A stretch of DNA of 64,000 nucleotides from Haematobia irritans (Eukaryota > Arthropoda > Insecta > Diptera > Muscidae), in assembly GCF_050003625.1 (NCBI RefSeq), contig NC_134397.1, positions 147,435,526-147,499,525 on the forward strand, read 5' to 3'. Below are positions 22,041-33,398 of this stretch, in pieces. A program made the position numbers and the translations under genes. The notes under the pieces are model-generated. The model was not told the DNA's origin. It did no database searches and worked only from the letters and a program-made list of their open reading frames with translations. Position 1 is the stretch's first letter. Each line of letters begins with the position of its first letter.

Positions 22041-22973
22041 AAGGGTGATTCTTTTGAGGTTAGGATTTTCATGCATTAGTATTTGACAGATCACGTGGGA
22101 TTTCAGACATGGTGTCAAAGAGAAAGATGCTCAGTATGCTTTGACATTTCATCATGAATAGACTTACGATCTGCCACAACGTCGAATTTTCAGTGAATGG
22201 GCCCTAGAAAAGTTGGCAGAAAATCCGCTTTTTTATCGACAAATTTTGTTCAGCGATGAGGCTCATTTCTGGTTGAATGGCTACGTAAATAAGCAAAATT
22301 GCCGCATTTGGAGTGAAGAGCAACCAGAAGCCGTTCAAGAACTGCCCATGCATCCCGAAAAATGCACTGTTTGGTGTGGTTTGTACGCTGGTGGAATCAT
22401 TGGACCGTATTTTTTCAAAGATGCTGTTGGACGCAACGTTACGGTGAATGGCGATCGCTATCGTTCGATGCTAACAAACTTTTTGTTGCCAAAAATGGAA
22501 GAACTGAACTTGGTTGACATGTGGTTTCAACAAGATGGCGCTACATGCCACACAGCTCGCGATTCTATGGCCATTTTGAGGGAAAACTTCGGAGAACAAT
22601 TCATCTCAAGAAATGGACCGGTAAGTTGGCCACCAAGATCATGCGATTTGACGCCTTTAGACTATTTTTTGTGGGGCTACGTCAAGTCTAAAGTCTACAG
22701 AAATAAGCCAGCAACTATTCCAGCTTTGGAAGACAACATTTCCGAAGAAATTCGGGCTATTCCGGCCGAAATGCTCGAAAAAGTTGCCCAAAATTGGACT
22801 TTCCGAATGGACCACCTAAGACGCAGCCGCGGTCAACATTTAAATGAAATTATCTTCAAAAAGTAAATGTCATGGACCAATCTAACGTTTCAAATAAAGA
22901 ACCGATGAGATTTTGCAAATTTTATGCGTTTTTTTTTTAAAAAAAGTTATCAAGCTCTTAACAAATCACCCTT
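22041..22973 (+). mobile_element. DD41D (rosa-like) Tc1/mariner-superfamily transposon, internally deleted
   Basis: The ends AAGGGTGATT and AATCACCCTT are short perfect TIRs with TA target duplications (22039-22040, 22974-22975). Copy 1 of the host duplication preserves the exact pre-insertion site. At 933 bp it lacks the N-terminal third of its transposase gene. The DD41D spacing is the signature of the rosa family. Confidence 0.85.
22155..22866 (+). pseudogene. DD41D transposase, N-terminal region deleted
   Basis: A start ATG with MNRLT at 22155 is followed by an out-of-frame deletion junction. The catalytic domain is open from about 22162 to the stop at 22864. It has FSDEAHF (first Asp), WFQQDGATCH (second Asp) and WPPRSCDLTPLDYFLW (third Asp). 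I count 41 residues between second and third Asp. The C-terminus RSRGQHLNEIIF is intact. What is missing is the DNA-binding helix-turn-helix half (I estimate ~150 codons from the family), so it should be inactive. Compared with the family the catalytic part is well preserved, suggesting a young copy. Confidence 0.85.
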
Positions 22974-23753
22974 TACTAACATCACGTACCAAATTTCAAC
23001 CGAATGGGAAGAATTTTGCTTTTCCAAGGTGCTCCGGAGGTTAAATCTGGGGATCGGTTTATATGGGGCCTATATATAATTATGGACCGATATCGACCAT
23101 ATTTCGCATGGGTGTCTGAGGCCATATATTAACATCACGTACTAAATTTCAACAGAATCAGATGAATTTTGGTCTTCCAAGAGACTGCGGAGTTCAAATC
23201 TGGTGATGGGTTTATATAAATATATGTATAAATTTCAACCGGATCGGATGAAATTTTTTTCTCTTAGAGGCTCTGCAAGCCAAATCGGGGGATCGGTTTA
23301 TTTGGGGTCTATATATAATTATGGACCGATGTGGACCAATTTGTGCATGGTTGTTAGAGACCATATACTAACACCATGCACCAAATTTCAGCCGGATCGG
23401 ATGAAATTTGCTTCTCTTAGGGTAATCGCAAGCCAAATTTGGGGGTCCGTTTATATGGGGGCTGGATGGTATTGCAAATGGGCCATTTGCAACAGACGGA
23501 CGGACGGACATGCTCAGATCGAGTCAGAATTTCACCACGACCCAGAATATATATACTTTATGGGGTCTTAGAGCAATATTTCGATGTGTTACTATGGTGA
23601 AGAGTATAATAATTATGTATAATAAATTTTCTTGAAGTTGTCGAAAAATAGTTACATAGTTTTGTGATATCGTTAAAATTTTCTAAAAATAATCTAAATT
23701 TTCTAAAATTAACCAAAAAATTTCTTCGTGGTGGGTTCACTGTTTTTTCAGTG

Positions 23754-24676
23754 TAGATTTTGTTGAGTTATTTTGAATTTTGCCTTGTCCATTTTTATGT
23801 ATGGAAAGAGCAATCTTCAACTCTTTTGCCATACCATATTGTTTTAGAAATGTCTGTAGTCTTAAGACTACAATAAACTATACCAAAAGTATGATATGGT
23901 ATTGGCAATTCGTATCTAAACATTTTATTGTTGTCTTTGTGGCTTACATTTCTGTATCAGTTTTCTTTTTTTGCAGCTCTACAATTTTCATGGCTTACTT
24001 AAAACCATACTAAGTTATTGTGTTCATAAAAAATCCTCTTATATTTTTGCTTCTCACCCAAATATGTGTTACCCCTTTTATTTTTCAATATAATACCTAG
24101 CACAGTGAGTTACGAGTTGAATTCGTTTACAATTTGAGTGATGCCTGGCATGTTAAGAGTTTAATAACGCTCTCAATTTTATGTTTTCAGACATGTAAGG
24201 TAAATTACTCATAAAATTATTCGTGAGTCACGACATTTTTGGTGAGTCACGGTATTTTTCGTGTGTCACTACCTTTTCGCGCGAGAGTGAGCGTGAGTAC
24301 AAATTTTATTTTCGTGTGTGTGCGTGAGTCCTACCAAAGAATATCGTGAGTGAGTGTGCGTGAGAAAGATTTTTCCGTCGTGAGTGTGCGTGAGTAAAAT
24401 ATTACTCTCGTGCACACCTCAAATTGTTGATCTAAGATGCCATAAAGTATATATATTGAGGTATGTCGAAGAGAAATGGGTCATATCGGACCTCGGCAAA
24501 GCCCTAGATTTGAATTCGTGGGACTCCTGGAGGAACAAACTTCATCCTATGCGGCTCAAATTTTGTACGTAATGTCAAAATATGTTTTTTTTTTTTAATA
24601 ACGAATCAAAAGTCTGTGCCACCATATAAACCCGTCCCCCTATGACTAGGTTTGTTGCAATGGAATGGTATCCCAA
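23754..24676. other. Unassigned stretch with a CGTGAG-word cluster
   Basis: No gene recognised. Between about 24222 and 24415 the words TGAGTCAC, TGTGCGTGAG and CGTGAGTG recur many times. The rest is AT-rich. Confidence 0.45.
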
Positions 24677-25213
24677 GAAGTAAACTCGAAAGATAGGTCG
24701 ATATGGAGGCTATATCAAAACATGGACCGATAGACATCATTTTCGGCAAATATATTTGTGGTCATAAAAGACCTCCAGATTTAAAATTTGAGACAAATTA
24801 GATTAAAAATACGGTTTCTAGAAGCCGAAGAAATAAAATCGCTATAAAAGCTATACCAAAACTTGGACCGTTAGACACCATTTTCACCACACCTGTTTGT
24901 GGTTCTAAAATACCTATAAATCTCCAATTTCAGGCAAATAGGATTGAAAAAAACGGGTTTTAGAGGCCCAAGACCCCAAATCGGTGGTCGATTTTATAGG
25001 CAGATGTAGCCCATCTGTGAACCTGCTTGCAAACAATAAACGAATCTGTGCCAAATTGCAGGACGATAGCACCATTATTGAAAGCTGTAGCGTGATTACA
25101 ACAGACAGACGGATATGGTTACATCGTCGTAAAATTTTTCCCTGATCAAGAGTATATATAATTATATAGTCGGAAATCGATAATCCATCACCATTTTATG
25201 GTGGTGGGTATAA
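24677..25213 (+). mobile_element. Family B element, 5' truncated
   Basis: Two to three degenerate B units (GGCTATATCAAAACATGGAC, then GGTTTCTAGAAGCCGAAG) lead to the tail with CAGACAGACGGATATGG and CCCTGATCAAGAGTATATAT. It ends in the half hairpin ATCCATCACCATTTTATGG with GTGGGTATAA. Confidence 0.65.
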
Positions 25214-25855
25214 AAACTAAAGATTGCAAATGGGCCATATTGGACCACTTTTAAGTATAGCCCCCATATAAACCGATTCCCAGATTTGACCTCCGGGGCC
25301 GCTTGGAGGAGTACATTTCATCCGATTTGGTAGAAATTTGGTATGTGGTGTTAGTATATGGTCTCTAACAACCATGCAAAAATTGGTTCATATCGGTTCA
25401 TAATTGTATACAACCCCCATATAAACCGATCCCCATATTTCGTTTTGGAGACTCTTGGAGGAGCAAATTTCATCCGATTTAATTGAAATTTGGTACATTG
25501 TGCTAGTATATGGCCTTTAACAACCATGTCCAACTAGGTCCATATCGGTATACAGTTATCTATAGCCCTCAGATAACCCGATCCTAATCACACAAAAATT
25601 GGTCCATATCGGTTCATAATTGTATATAGCCCCCATACAGATCGACCCCTAAATTTCAATCCTGGCTCTATAATTCCGTTTTACAATAAATTAAATTCTA
25701 CTATAAGTAGCTTAAAAACAAAATAGAATGCATATGCTTTTTATAACGAATCAAAAAATTCTCCATATCGGTCCATATTTTAGCCCCCATATAAAACTGT
25801 CCTGCTAGGGCGAGGTTGTTTCATTGTAAAATATTACATTCGTGGTAATTTAAAA
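25214..25855 (-). mobile_element. Family A element fragment
   Basis: Minus-strand 153-bp-type units (CCCCCATATAAACCGAT; CATCCGATTTGGTAGAAATT) decay towards 25855. Both termini are absent. It lies back to back with the B element on its left. Confidence 0.6.
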
Positions 25856-25900
25856 TTCGTTCCGGCTGGACTTACAGCCGTTTAGGTTGGTTTCTGTGTA

Positions 25901-25951
25901 CACAGAAAAACATTTCACGAAAATTTTTCCAATTAAAGACCTAGTTGAGTT
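25901..25951 (-). mobile_element. End fragment of the 287-bp AT-rich MITE
   Basis: The sequence CACAGAAAAACATTTCACGA then AAATTTTTCCAATTAAAG is the inverted right end of the MITE at 1717-2003. Confidence 0.55.
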
Positions 25952-26311
25952 ATAAACAAGTATATACGGCCGTAAGTTCGGCCAGACCGAATCATATGTA
26001 CTAAAGACTGTCATCCACAATCGAATTACTTGGGTTGCGGTAACACTTGCCGATGGCAAGGTATCTTAATATTTCTTAACACCATCTTCTAAATTGTAAG
26101 TTAGTCCATACGGGGTATATTAACCAAAAAAAGCCGATTAAATACGTATAAAATTCAGTTTGACAAAATTTTCTAAAATTTTGACAAAATTTTCTATAGC
26201 AATAAAATTTTTACAAAATTTTCTATAGTAATAAAATTTTGACAAAATGTTCTATAGTAATAAAATTTTCTGTAGACATAAAATTTTGGTAGACTATATT
26301 TTTGGGATCGG

Positions 26312-26716
<405 letters not shown>

Positions 26717-27425
26717 AATTATAGACCGATATGGACCAATTTTCGCATGGTTGTTGGCGGCTATATACTAGCGCACTCTACATAAATGGGGGTTATATAT
26801 AATTAAGACCGGTATGGACCAATTTTAGCATGGTTGTTAGAGACCATAACTAACACCATGTACCAAATTTCTACCGGATCTGTAGAGCCTTGTGGGTGAA
26901 TTTTGCTCCAAGGAGCTCCGGAGTTCAAATGTGGGGATCGGTTTATATGGGTGCTACATATAATTATGGACTGATATGGACCAATTCCTGTATGGTTATT
27001 AAAGACCATATACTAACACCACGTACCAAATTTCAACCGAATCGAATAAATTTTGCTCATCCACGAGGCTCCGGAGGTCAAATCTGGGGGCCGGTTTATA
27101 TAAGGGCTATATATAGTTATGGACCGATGTGGACCAATTTTTGCATGGTTGTTAGAGACCATATACTAACACCATGTACCAAACTTCAGATCGATCGGAT
27201 GAAATTTGCTTCTCTTAGAGGATCTGCAAGCCAAATTTGGGTGTCCGTTTATATGGGCGCTATACGTAAGAGTGGACCGATATGGCCCATTTGTAATACC
27301 ATCCGACCTACATCAATAACAAATACTTGTGCTAAGTTTCAAGTCGATAGCTTGTTTCTTTCGGAAGTTAGCGGGATTTCAACAGACGAACGGACGGACA
27401 TGCTCAGATCGACTCAGATTATATA

Positions 27426-28629
27426 AAGGGTGATACGGTCAAAATTTGGTCAATATAAACTTGACGTATTTCTTTCAACTTTGAATTTAAAAAACCTGAA
27501 CACCCCTCATTTTGAAGGTGTGTGTGTGTAGAATGTTGCTCCTATTTTGATTTTGGAATTCACTCTTCAGTTGTCAAAATGCCGTCCAAGCAAGAAGAGC
27601 AGCGTATCAAAATTTTGCTCGCGCATCGCGAAAATCCGAGCTACTCGCACGCAAAGCTGGCAAAATCGCTAAAAGTTGCCAAATAAACCGTTACAAATGT
27701 AATTAAAGTTTTTGGGGAACGTTTGTCGACAGCAAGGAAGTCTGGATCGGTGGGAAATCGAAATCCGGAAGCCGCTGAGACGACAAAGAGAGTTGCCGGT
27801 AGTTTCAAGCGAAACCCTAACCTCTCTCTCCGAGATGCCGCAAATAAGCTGGGTGTATCGTCTACAACCGTGCATCGAGCCAAAAAACGAGCCGGATTAT
27901 CGACTTACAAGAAGGTAGTGACTCCAAATCGCGATGATAAACAAAATACGACGGCCAAAGCGCGATCCCGGAGGCTGTACACGACGATGCTGACGAAGTT
28001 TGACTGCGTGGTAATGGACGAGCTTCCGGGACAGGAGTTTTATACGGCAAAAGGAAGGGGAAAGGTAGCAGATATTTTCAAGCACATAAAACTGTCAAAG
28101 TTCGCAAAGAAATATCTGGTTTGGCAAGCCATCTGTACCTGTGGCTTGAAAAGCAGCATTTTCATAGCTTTCGGGACTGTCAACCAAGAAATTTACGTGA
28201 AAGAGTGTTTGAATAAACGTCTGCGCTGCCTTTCCTGAAGAAACACGGTTGTTCCGTACTGTTTTGGCCGGATTTGGCATCTTGCCATTACGATAAAAAA
28301 GCCATGGAGTGGTACGCCGCCAACAATGTGCAGGTGGTTCCCAAGGACAAGAACCCTCCCAACACGCCAGAGCTCCGCCCAATTGAGAAATACTGGGCTA
28401 TTGTCAAGCGGCGAAGAAGGTGGACAAGGTGGCTGTCCAAATTTTATGGCAGGTGTCAAGCGTGAGGCCCGGCAATTCGGATTTGGAAAAGCGAAAGCCT
28501 AACTGAATATTTGTCCTGAATTTTATACTAATTGAACTTGAAAAAGAAATCTAATTTGATTTTTTAAATAAACGATTTCACCGATTTACACGCGTTTTCC
28601 CTTGACCAAATTTTGACCGTATCACCGTT
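27426..28629 (+). mobile_element. DD37E Tc1/mariner-superfamily transposon, copy 1
   Basis: It starts AAGGGTGATACGGTC after TA (27424-27425) and ends with GACCGTATCACCGTT followed by TG, a mutated TA. The host is the tail of a family A element. It is 1204 bp against 1287 bp for copy 2 because of internal deletions. Confidence 0.85.
27579..28502 (+). pseudogene. DD37E transposase, copy 1 (broken)
   Basis: It begins MPSKQEEQRIKILLAHRE, an N-terminal helix-turn-helix region. Lesions relative to copy 2: a stop codon after KVAK (27683-27685, CAA-type serine codon changed to TAA); a 30-nt deletion near 28022 removing the first catalytic Asp region (DENYVKADYK); frame breaks near 28230; and a ~69-nt deletion near 28413. 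It keeps SVLFWPDLASCHY, which copy 2 lost, with the second Asp, and LRPIEKYWAIVKR with the Glu. Thirty-seven residues separate the two, the DD37E spacing. Confidence 0.85.
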
Positions 28630-28734
28630 TGTATACTTTATGGGGTCTTAGAGCAATATTTCGATGTGTAACAAACGGAATGACAAAGTAAATTAACCCC
28701 CTATCCTATGGTGGAGGGTATAAAAATCAATCCC

Positions 28735-28898
28735 CAAAATTAATAGTATCAAATATTTTTTTTTAATTGAATCAATTAATTTTTTAATTGACTTTCAATA
28801 ATCAATTTATTATTTGTAATGATTTCTGTGATTGAAGACATTTCATTTAAAAACTAATTGGATCAATTATCCTTCAACTCAAATTTTTTTTGTGTGTA
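28735..28898 (-). mobile_element. Partial copy of the 287-bp AT-rich MITE
   Basis: Minus-strand match including CACACAAAAAAAATTTGAGT at the right end and the AATTAATT subrepeats. The other end is missing. Confidence 0.6.
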
Positions 28899-29027
28899 GC
28901 TTTGACATGCTTAAAAATTACACTGGCTTTTCAGAGATAAGATAAATCGCTTAGAAAACTTTTGGTATTCGGCCGATACTGTGTTATAATACATGATGCT
29001 AACATGGTATGCTAACTATTACATCTC

Positions 29028-29652
29028 GGTTAGGTTAGGTTAGGTGGCAGGCCGATGTTTAGACTATTCAGTCCATTGTGATACCACATTGGTGAACTTC
29101 TCTCTTATCACTGAGTTCTGTCCGATTCCATGTTAATCTTTTTATAGCCAAGTCCGAACATTGCAGTGAAACCATCCTACGGGAAATGGATCAACGACAG
29201 GACCGGTACAGGACGAGTCCCTGGTGTGTATGGACCAGTTATAGTTCTGGTCAAGACGTATGGAAGGGACCGGTCACGTTAACATGGGTTTGTCATTGAC
29301 GGGGTAAATTTACACTTTAGGACACGTCTTGGACTCGTTCCTTAGGACACGTCCTGGGACATTTTAGTAGTAGCATTCCATAGACCGACCCTCATCAACC
29401 AGGGATCTGTTCAATTTGGTTCTCCGAATCGCACCAGAAATGAAAAACTTTTGAAATATTTTGAACAATAGGTTATTCTGGCAATTCTACTTCACTAAAT
29501 GTGTAGATCCAATATTTTATATCAAGCGAGTATGGAAATCATTAAATTATGACAATTTAAAAACTGCGACAAAGTGGATCATCGATACCAGTCCTGTGAT
29601 AGGTCCCTCAGTGTGTATGCAAGGCGGACATGCTAGCCATTGCACCACGGTG
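29028..29652 (-). mobile_element. Chimeric SINE: tRNA head and 3' body around a foreign ~430-bp middle
   Basis: On the minus strand, 29652-29606 matches the SINE head (GCCACCGTGG, then TGCAATGG, CTAGCATG). The end at 29174-29028 is the normal 3' body with a CCTAACC tail. The usual middle, including box B, is replaced by 29175-29605. That insert contains a ~50-bp motif twice (GGATCAACGACAGGACC-type at 29187 and GGATCATCGATACCAGTCC at 29575). Confidence 0.6.
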
Positions 29653-30296
29653 GCAATGCATCTCGGCAGCTCTCATGATTTGTGGTTGCAATTTAGAATT
29701 TAATTCAAATTTTCTTTTAATGCTTCATAATTTTGAAGCTTCATTCAATTTGAACCAATAGACATTCTTTAATCTATTGATGCATTCTTAGAAAATCATG
29801 GCAAATTAGTGCATTTAATGCTGCTTTTAAGAGTCATAAGCCATTAAATTCTCTACAACCAAATTATATGGAAAATGTTTTGAGTGGAGCATTCAAAAGG
29901 GATTATTTTCACTCCCACTGTAGCCACTCATATACACGCTTAAATGTACATGTGAGTATTGTATTTCCTCATCGAATATATGAAAATGGTATTTACCTCT
30001 ATGTGTGTGTGCGTTGCCCATTAGATCACTATACATAGTTCAATACACGCGTGTAACAACTTAAGTAGCTCTAATCTTCCCCTTTGTTATAATTCCATTT
30101 AAAGGGAAAAAAGAAACTATAGCACTAAGCTAATAGCACATAAACATGCCACAAAGGAAGAAGACTTCGTGGCTCTATGTTTTGTATTTTATGACAGTTT
30201 TAAATGCCAATAATGTCATAGATATATTGAATTTCAGAATGTTATTAGAGTTGGTAATAGAAACGAATTTCAAGGGTCTTAACACTAAATCCGTTT
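29653..30296. other. Unassigned AT-rich stretch
   Basis: No shared repeat or coding signal recognised. Confidence 0.4.
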
Positions 30297-31404
30297 TTAT
30301 ACCCTCCACCATAGGATGGGGGTATATTAACTTTGTCATTCCGTTTGTAACACATCGAAATATTGCTCTAAGACCCTATAAAGTATATATATTCTGGGTC
30401 GTGGTGAGATTATGAGTCGATCTGAGCATGTCCGTCCGTCCGTCCGTCTGTTGAAATCACGCTAACTTCCGAACGAAACAAGCTATCGACTTGAAACTTG
30501 GCACCAGTAGTTGTTATTGTAGGTCGGATGGTATTGAAAATGAGCCACATCGGTCCACTTTTAAGTATAGCCCCCATATAAACGGACCCCCAAATTTGGC
30601 TTACGATTGCTCTAAGAGAAGCAAATTTCATCCGATCCGGCTGAAATTTGGTACATGGTGTTAGTATATGGTCTCTAACAACCATGCAAAAATTGGTTCA
30701 TATCGGTCCACTTTTACGTATAGCCCCCATATAAACGGACCCCCAAATTTGCTTTGCGATTGCTCTAAAAGAAGCAAATTTCATCCGATCAGGCTGAAAT
30801 TCGGTACATTGTGTTAGTATATGGCCTCTAACAACCATGCAGAAATTGGTCGATATCGGTCCATAATTATATATAGCTCCATATAAACCGATCCCCCGAT
30901 TTGGCTTGCGGAGCCTCTAAGAGAAGCAAATTTCATCCGATCCGGCTGAAATTTTGTACATGGTGTTGGTATATGTTCTCTAATGAGCATGCAAAAATTG
31001 TTCCACATCGACCTATAATTATATATAGCCCCCATATAAGCCGATCCCCAGATTTGACCTCCGGAGCCTCTTAGAGGAGCAAAATTCATCCGATCCGGTT
31101 GAAATTTGGTACGTGGTGTAAGTATATGGCCTCTAACAACTATACAAGAATTGGTCCATATCGGTCCATAATTATATATAACCCCCATATAAATCGGTCC
31201 ACAGATTTGTCCTCCGGAGCCTCTTGGAGGAGCAAAATTCATCCAATCCGGTTGAAATTTGCAACGTGGTGTTAGTACAAGGCCGCTAATAACCTTGCCA
31301 AAATTGGTCTATATCGGTCTATAGGTATATATAGGCGATCCCCAATCACACAAAAATTGGTCCATATCGGTTCATAATCATGGTTGCTACTCGAGCCAAA
31401 AATA

Positions 31405-31685
31405 ATCTACCAAAATTTTATTTCTATAGAAAATTTTGACAAAATTTTATTTCTATAGAAAATTTTGTCAAAATTTTATTTCTATAGAAAAATTTTTCCA
31501 AATTTTATTTCTATAGAAAATTTTGTCAAAATTTTATTTCTATAGAAAATTTTGCCAAAATTTTATTTTTATAGAAAATTTTTTCCAAATTTTATTTCTA
31601 TAGAAAATTTTGTCAAAATTTTACTTCTATAGAAAATGTTGTCAAAATTTTGTTTTGTCAAAATTTTATTTCTATAGAAACTTTA
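31405..31685 (-). repeat. 29-bp tandem repeat array
   Basis: About nine units of the 29-bp repeat in a family A element, preceded by the usual CCAAAAATAATCTACC spacer. Confidence 0.85.
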
Positions 31686-32029
31686 AACTTAATTATACAC
31701 GTATTTAATCGGCCTTTTTTAGTTTAATATATACTACGTATGGACTTCCTTGTAATTTAGAAGAAGTTTTAATTTGGTACATGGTGTTGGTATATGTTCT
31801 CTAATGACCATGCAAAAATTGGTCCATATCGGTCCATAATTATATATAGACCCCATATAAATCGATTCCCAGATTTGTCCTCCGGAGCCTCTTGGAGGAG
31901 CAAAATTCATCCGATCCAGTTGAAATTTGCAACGTGGTGTTAGGCCGCTAATATCCATGCCAAAATTGGTCCATATCGTCTATAGTTATATATAGCCGAT
32001 CCCCAATCACACAAAAATGGGTCCATCTA

Positions 32030-32290
32030 CCAAAATTTTATTTTTATGGAAACATTGTCAAAATGTTATTTCTATAGAAAATTTTGTCAAAATTTTATTT
32101 CTATAGAAAATTTTGTCAAATTTTTATTTCTATAAAAAATTTTGTAAAAAATTTATTTCTATAGAAAATTTTGTCAAAATTTTATTTCTATAGAAAATTT
32201 TTTTCAAATTTTATTTCTATAGAAAATTTTTTTCCAAATTTTACTTCTATATATAATGTTGTCAAAATTTTATTTCTATAAAAACTTTAA
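32030..32290 (-). repeat. 29-bp tandem repeat array (duplicated block)
   Basis: About nine units, with more substitutions than the array at 31405-31685, of which it appears to be a duplicate. Confidence 0.85.
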
Positions 32291-32655
32291 ACTTATACGT
32301 ATTTAATCGGCCTTTTTTAGTTTAATATATACTACATACGGACTTCCTTGTAATTTAGAAAAAGTTTTAAGATACCTTGCCTTCGGTAAGTGTTACCGCA
32401 ACCCAAGTCATTCGATTGTGGATGACAGTCTTCAGTAGAAGTTTCTACGCAATCCATGGTGGAGGGTACATAAGCTTCGGCCTGGCCGAACTTATGGCCG
32501 TATATACTTGTTTCCTTTTATTTTGTAAAGAGGATATATGGTATGTGCTTGATAATTTTTCGAGTATCAGTAATTTTTCGAGTATATAATACAGAGAATA
32601 TACAATACAGAGAATGTATTGGTTAGAAAATGGCTGTATGCATTTCATATTTACA

Positions 32656-33398
32656 GGGTGACAACAAAGTAAAGCGATCCCGTTGAAATTTGGTACGTGG
32701 TGTTAGTATATGGTATCCAACAACCATGCAGGAATTGGTCCATAATTATATATAGCCCCCATATAAACCGATCCCAAGATTTGACCTCCGGAGCCTATTG
32801 GAGGAAAAAAATTCATCTAATCCAGTTGAAATTTACTACTTGGTGTTAGTATATGGCCTCTAACATTCATGAAAAAAATCGGTCCATATCGGTCCATAAT
32901 TATATATATAGCCCCCATATAAACCGATACCTAGTTTTGGTTTTGGAGCCTTTTGGAGGAGCAAATTTCATTCGATTCAGTTGAAATTTTGTGTTCTGTG
33001 TAAGTATATGAAGGCTAACAACCATGGCAAACTTGTATATATATATAGACCTCAGATAAACCGATCCCCAATCACACAAAAATAGGTCCATATCGGTTCA
33101 TAATTGTATATAGCCCCCATATTTCAATTCTGTCTCTCTAATTACCGCGCAAAAGTTCACATCGGTTCGTAATTATTTGTAGACCTCTCTATATATACCT
33201 TTACTTACATTTAGAACTTACTTTCAATTTAGAAGACGATGTTAAGAAGTTTTAAATACCTTGCCATCGGTAAGTATTATCACAACCCAAGTAATTCGAT
33301 TGTGGATTGCAGCCTTTAGTAGAAGTTTCTACGCAATCCATGGTGGAGGGCATATAAGATTCGGCCTGGCCGAACTTACGGCCGTATATACTTGTTTT
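32656..33398 (-). mobile_element. Family A element, 3' truncated
   Basis: About three 153-bp-type units are followed by the family A leader and the 5' end (GGCCTGGCCGAACTTACGGC then CGTATATACTTGTTTT). The tail and hairpin are missing on the left, where GGGTGACAACAAAG marks the breakpoint. The preceding 140 bp (32514-32655) are unassigned. Confidence 0.7.

Larger units (their letters stand above)
21723..23092 (+). repeat. 435-bp direct duplication, copy 2 (split by DD41D transposon)
   Basis: The parts 21723-22040 and 22976-23092 add up to 435 bp and match copy 1. After 23092 the sequences diverge (TATCGACC instead of the 29-bp array). Confidence 0.85.
21090..23610 (+). mobile_element. Family A element, 5' truncated and rearranged
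   Basis: It starts at AAGCCGAATCTTATG with the outer ACAAGTATATA lost. It has 153-bp units before and after the duplication, a (GACG)n tract near 23493, and the tail CAGAATATATATACTTTATG. The terminal hairpin is eroded to ATGGTGAAGAGTATAA. Contains the 29-bp block 21455-21722. Confidence 0.65.
20847..23753. mobile_element. TIR element with AAAAAACAGTGAACCC ends, TA-flanked
   Basis: The ends CACTC-AAAAAACAGTGAACCC and CACTG-AAAAAACAGTGAACCC are 21-bp inverted repeats with one mismatch, and TA flanks each side (20845-20846, 23754-23755). The left ~170 bp matches another left end at 34521-34945. The interior holds a family A element, a 29-bp array, a 435-bp duplication and a DD41D transposon. 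No transposase of its own is visible. Confidence 0.65.
30297..32513 (-). mobile_element. Family A element with internal duplication
   Basis: It opens with the hairpin TATACCCTCCACCATAGG on the left. It continues with the inverted tail, 153-bp units (to ~31325) and a 29-bp array (31405-31685). A second block of units plus a 29-bp array (31766-32290) follows, ending with the leader and GGCCGTATATACTTGTTT. The junction word AATTTAGAAGAAGTTTTAA occurs at the end of both blocks, so units-plus-array were duplicated as a piece. Confidence 0.75.

Noticed and set aside
22213..22866. Host gene domesticated from a transposase
   Set aside because: The TIRs, TA duplication and a matching empty site show it is an ordinary, internally deleted transposon copy.
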